Part shown: positions 41,019 to 44,502 of the stretch, piece by piece | How the letters are laid out: the number at the start of each line of letters is the position of its first letter | How positions within the stretch are numbered: the first letter of the stretch is position 1 | DNA from: DASQQQ01 sp036390995 | GTDB taxonomy: Bacteria; Actinomycetota; UBA4738; HRBIN12 | Reading direction: 5' to 3' | Assembly: GCA_036390995.1 (NCBI GenBank) | Contig: DASWAT010000121.1 | Span: 1 to 44,502 of the forward strand | DNA length: 44,502 nt | Notes under the pieces: generated by a model | What the model was told of the DNA's origin: nothing | Databases searched by the model: none | What the model saw: the letters and a program-made list of their open reading frames with translations, nothing else | Program-made: the position numbers and the translations under genes

Positions 41019-41419
41019 CGGAGGATCGAGTGTCGGTGGGCCGAAGTCTCCGGACTGCCACCCGGAGTGGAGGGTCAAGCCGTGGCCGCGAAGTCGAATG
41101 AGGGCCTCTGCCCTGTGGGCATCAGCGTGAGCTCATGGAGAGCGGAGGAGGGACCATCTTCGCGAACTTCTTGCTGTTTGTTTCCTCTGGTTGATCAGGA
41201 GCCCCGCGCGGTCACTCGAGCGATGCCGCGAGTGATCACTGGGGCGCCGGGCCGAGAGGTCGTCTGCTCCGGCAAGCGAGGTTGCAGCGCGTCACCTGCC
41301 TGGCACACACATCTCGGCATCGAGCGCGTGTTCCACCTGACCCGCTGACCGTCCTCGGTCCCGCGTTTGACCGGCCGCCCCGCGAACCAGGCGGGCCGCG
41401 TCGTCTCTTGGATGGACCG
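41019..41419. other. Convergent intergenic region
   Basis: These 401 bases separate two converging genes. An inverted repeat TCACTCG (41212-41218) / CGAGTGA (41229-41235) with a 10-nt loop could act as a terminator, followed by the palindrome GTGATCAC. The stretch 41160-41195 is noticeably richer in T than its surroundings. I see no convincing gene. Confidence 0.45.
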
Positions 41420-44400
41420 CTACGAGGTAGGAGCGGCCGTCCCCTCAAGGAAGGACTCCGTCTCGCGGAGGGCAGGCACGTAGCCCATCGAGGCGAACAG
41501 GTCGCGCGCCGCGCGGAGCGGCTCCTCGGCATACGGGCCGCCGAGCGCGCGGACGCACCGACCCTCGCCGAGGAGAGAGTAGGCGCGCTCCGGAACGTTT
41601 CCGAACTCATGCCACCCGGCGGCCGCTTGAGAGTAGAGTCTCGCCGCCTCCTCGTGTTCGCCAGCATTCTCGGCGAGCTCGGCGCGGGCGGAGCTGAGGG
41701 CGTGCTGGTGCAGCGGATAGCGGGGCTCCACCCCTGCGCAGAGTCGCTCGGCAACTGCCCGGTCGCCCGCGACGAGCGCGGTTCGCACCATCCCGGCAAG
41801 CTGCCTCGGGTAGTAAATCGTCTCGCGGGTGCCCACGGCCTCATCGAGCTCGTTGAGCAGTCCGGAGGCCCGAGCGGGTCTCTCCGCGACGAGTGCTGAG
41901 GCAGCCGGCGCAAGACCGAGGATGACCATTTCAGCGGCGCCGCTCTTGCGTGCCGCCTCCGTTAGCCAGTCGACTGCGGCGAGCGCCGTTTCGTGCTCGC
42001 CGCGGGCCAGGCGGCATGCCAGCTCGACCGCGCGCACTTCGATCAGGGGCGTCGTGACGCCTCCAGCTTCGAGCGTCACGCCAAGCTCACGGGCGCGCTC
42101 GAGCGCCTCCTCCGTTCGACCGAGCTCCGCGACCAGGCCTGGGCAGTTCGTCTCGAGATGCGCCGCCACATAGAGGAGGCCGCGCTGCTTGCAGAAGGAG
42201 ATGCTCTGTTCGAAATCTGCGAGCGAGCGAGCGGGGCCCTGGAGAGGATAGCGGGCGATGGCGAGGTTGTTCTGTAGGGACGCTGCGTACTGGCCCGCCC
42301 CCTCCTCGAGAAGCACGGCGAGGGCCCGTTTCTACCTCGGCGACGCCGTCGGGATCGCCGAGGTAGAAACGGGCGAACCCGCGGTAGCCCCGAGCACGCG
42401 CCGGCTCGGGCAAGCCGAGCATCTTCGCGACCGCTACGGCACGCTCGGCGGCCGCGATCGCCTCCGTATACGAGCCCGCGATGGTGTGCGCGTTCGCGAG
42501 GTTCGCGTAGGCAGCGACGAGCGCAGGTCCGGGAGCCTCGCTCTCGAGCAGTTCCACGGCCTCGGCCGCGAGCGCGACATGGCGAGCTTCGCCGAGGCGC
42601 ACGGCGATATTCGCCCGAAGCTGCAGCGCCCGCGCGGCGCCCTCCGTCTCACCCCGAACGCGGAGCGTCGCGAGCACCTCGTCGAGAGCGTCCGCGGCTT
42701 CGCGCGGACGGCCGGCCTGGTACGTGGCGTCCGCCCAGCGGACCAGGAGCTCGGGCCGCTCGGGGTCGTCGGGCGGCGTGAGCCCAAGCGCGCGGGCGAG
42801 TCGCGCCTCTGCCTGTGCGGTGTCGAGGCCGAGCGCCCGCTCGCCTGCAAGCGCCAGGAAACGCCGCGCACGCGGGACGAGGTCGTTCGCTTGTACCGTG
42901 TCGCCCGCCACCTCGGCGAGCTCGAGCGCCTGCAGGTAGTGGTGGGCGAGCACCTCCGCAAGATCCTCGACCCGCTCGCCGCCCTTCAGCTCGATCCAGG
43001 CCGCCGTCGACCGGTGGCGGCGGACCCGTTCTGCCCGCGGGATCTGGGAGTACGCGACGTCGCGTACCAGCAGGTGCCAGAAGGAGTACTCCAGCTCATC
43101 CTCCATCGAGCTTGTTCGCACCGGGCGGACGAGCTCCTTCCGGACGAGCTCGTGCAGCGCCGCCTCGATCTCGTCGAGGTCGCGGCCTCCGATCTCGCGC
43201 AGCGCACCGGCCCAGAACACCTTGCCCACGACGGCCGCGTCCTGCAGGAGCGCCTTGCGGTCCGGCGAGAGCGTGTCGAGTCGGGCCGCGATGAGTGCAT
43301 GAACGCTCTCGGGGAGCGTCGGTTCCTGTGATTCCTCCGCATGTTCCAGCCGGCGGTCGGCGACCAGGCGGACGAACTCCTCCGCATAGAGCGGATTGCC
43401 CTCGGCGCGTTCGACGATCGCTCGCTCCAGCTCGGGCTCCAGGACGGCGGTTCGTGTGAGGTGCGAGACGAGCTCACCCGTCTCCTCGTCCGACAGCGGC
43501 GAGAGGTCGATCGTCTGAGCGTTGCGCTGACCGGCCCCCCATCCGGGGCGGCGCTCGTAGAGCTCGGGGCGCGCGGCGCACAGGATCAGCAGCGGAACTC
43601 CTTGCGACCATTCGGCCAGGTACTCGAGGAACGCGAGCAGCGCCTGGTCGGCCCAGTGCAGGTCCTCGAAGACGAGTACCGTCGGGTTCGTGGTCGCGAG
43701 TTCCTCCAGGAAGCGCCGCCATGCCGTGAACAGCTCCTCCCGCTCCGCCGGCGACGGAGCCTCGATGCCGACGAGTGGCGCGAGGCGTTCGATCAGCCAC
43801 GGTCGATCCCGCTCGTCGGGAGCGACGGTCCTCTCGAGCTTGGTCGCCGCGACCTGCGCCGAGTCGGACTCGAGGATGCCCGCCTCCGCTTTGACGATCT
43901 CACCGAGAGCCCAGCACGCGATGCCCTCGCCGTACGGGAGGCACCGACCTTGCCGCCACCTGGTGAGATCCGGCTTCGCGTCCACGTAGGAGAGGAGCTC
44001 GCCGATCAGGCGGCTCTTGCCGACGCCCGGCTCGCCGACCACCGTCACGAGCTGCACCGAGCGCTGTTGGGCCGCCCGCTCGAACGTGCCGATCAGCATC
44101 GCCCTCTCGAGCTCGCGACCGACGAACGGGGTCTCGTAGCTGCGGATGATGTCGGCGCCGAAGCGCGCGCGGGACGCGGTGGCTCGCCAGAGCACGAGCG
44201 GCTCCGCCTTGCCTTTCACCGAGATCGGGGCGAGCGGCTCGTAGTCGAAGAACCGGCTCGTGGCCCGGTACGTCGGCTCGGGGACCGCGATCCCGTCCAC
44301 CGGCGCCACGCCCTGGATGCGGGCGGCCGTGTTGACGACGTCGCCGGTCACGATGCCCTCTCCCTCCTCCGGCCTGGCCCCGAGTGCCACGACGGCCTCA

Positions 44401-44502
44401 CCCATGTTGATTCCGATCCGGACCTGGAGACCGAGACCGGGGTCCGCCTCGTTGAGCTCGGCGATCGACTGCAGAATCCGGAGTCCCACCCGGACGGCCC
44501 GC
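41420..44502 (-). pseudogene. Nucleotide cyclase / AAA ATPase / TPR regulator, frameshifted and partial
   Basis: The 5' end lies beyond the window. In order from the right edge: the end of a class III nucleotide cyclase domain (VRIGINMGEAV, GDVVNTAARIQ), an AAA_16/STAND ATPase with Walker A GEPGVGKSR and Walker B VLVFEDLHWAD, and a long TPR-like helical region. Near 42330 the frame breaks: the first frame loses sense after YLGDPDGVAEVE and the conserved pattern resumes one frame over as RALAVLLEEGAGQYAASL, running to the stop at 41420. Removing one A from the AAA at 42329-42331 would restore a continuous reading. The break lies inside a perfect 20-bp palindrome. It may be a true mutation or an assembly error. 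Confidence 0.85.
42324..42374. repeat. Perfect 20-bp inverted repeat inside a coding region
   Basis: Left arm 42324-42343 and right arm 42355-42374 are exact reverse complements over 20 bp, with an 11-nt loop (42344-42354). Pairing stops at both outer ends. The right arm encodes the expected ARFYLGD; the left arm carries the extra base that breaks the frame. Confidence 0.95.

Noticed and set aside
41067..41348. 93-codon + strand frame in the convergent gap
   Set aside because: No ribosome binding site, odd composition and no recognisable pattern; probably chance.
42258..43331. 357-codon + strand frame over the broken cyclase gene
   Set aside because: It reads through the palindrome and opposite the AAA/TPR region. 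The minus strand carries clear Walker motifs.
1..44502. CRISPR array, transposase or phage genes
   Set aside because: No regular direct repeats with spacers, no transposase or integrase motifs and no phage structural genes were seen on either strand.

Overview
The window looks like a chromosomal segment of a high-GC actinobacterium (Actinomycetota), class not determinable by eye. The case rests on marker families read directly from the translations: a complete Pup-proteasome locus (arc/mpa, dop, pup, prcB, prcA, pafA, pafB, pafC), a DUF4193 zinc-ribbon protein, a fused Lnt/polyprenol-phosphate-mannose synthase like mycobacterial Ppm1, and a helY-tatC-tatA-pafCB order resembling that of Mycobacterium. 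No rRNA, tRNA, CRISPR array, insertion sequence or phage gene was recognised.

Layout. 1-5679: start of a membrane/secreted protein behind a hairpin-rich leader, the Lnt-Ppm1 fusion with DUF4193 upstream, a YtcJ-like amidohydrolase, and a stand-alone short reverse transcriptase. 5820-9711 (+ strand): a leaderless Lrp/AsnC regulator, a divergent FtsH-like membrane protease, and cysS. 9726-20005 (- strand): M24 peptidase, lipid kinase, HelY helicase, alpha/beta hydrolase, a membrane protein, tatC, tatA/B, two small proteins, pafC and pafB. 20029-21129 (+): a DUF3866 protein divergent from pafB. 21137-31612 (-): pafA, prcA, prcB, pup, dop, arc, then a tRNA T-loop modification group (trmI, ttuA-like, ttuB-like), a site-2 protease and an HtrA-type lipoprotein protease. 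31704-37418 (-): acetogen-type metF, a MetV-like cysteine-rich protein, two DmdA/GcvT-like methyltransferases and a second YtcJ-like amidohydrolase. 37480-41018: an ABC-F ATPase with upstream mini-ORFs, then an unknown protein and a flavoprotein monooxygenase on the + strand. 41420-44502 (-): a nucleotide-cyclase/AAA/TPR regulator running off the window and broken by a frameshift inside a perfect palindrome.

How the parts fit. PafA attaches Pup to proteins, Dop removes it, the ARC hexamer unfolds the tagged substrate and PrcAB degrades it. Pup already ends in Glu, so no deamidation is needed. Next to it is a second ubiquitin-fold protein (TtuB-like) paired with a TtuA-like thiolase and TrmI. 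In Thermus these modify neighbouring T-loop positions (s2T54 and m1A58). The DmdA-like pair plus MetV-like and MetF proteins reads as a route that takes methyl groups off an unknown methylated compound onto tetrahydrofolate and oxidises them.

The most interesting items are the methyl-transfer module, the lone reverse transcriptase, the palindrome-templated frameshift, the double ubiquitin-like neighbourhood and the repeated leaderless starts, where a TANNNT box lies 6-7 nt before a GTG or ATG.
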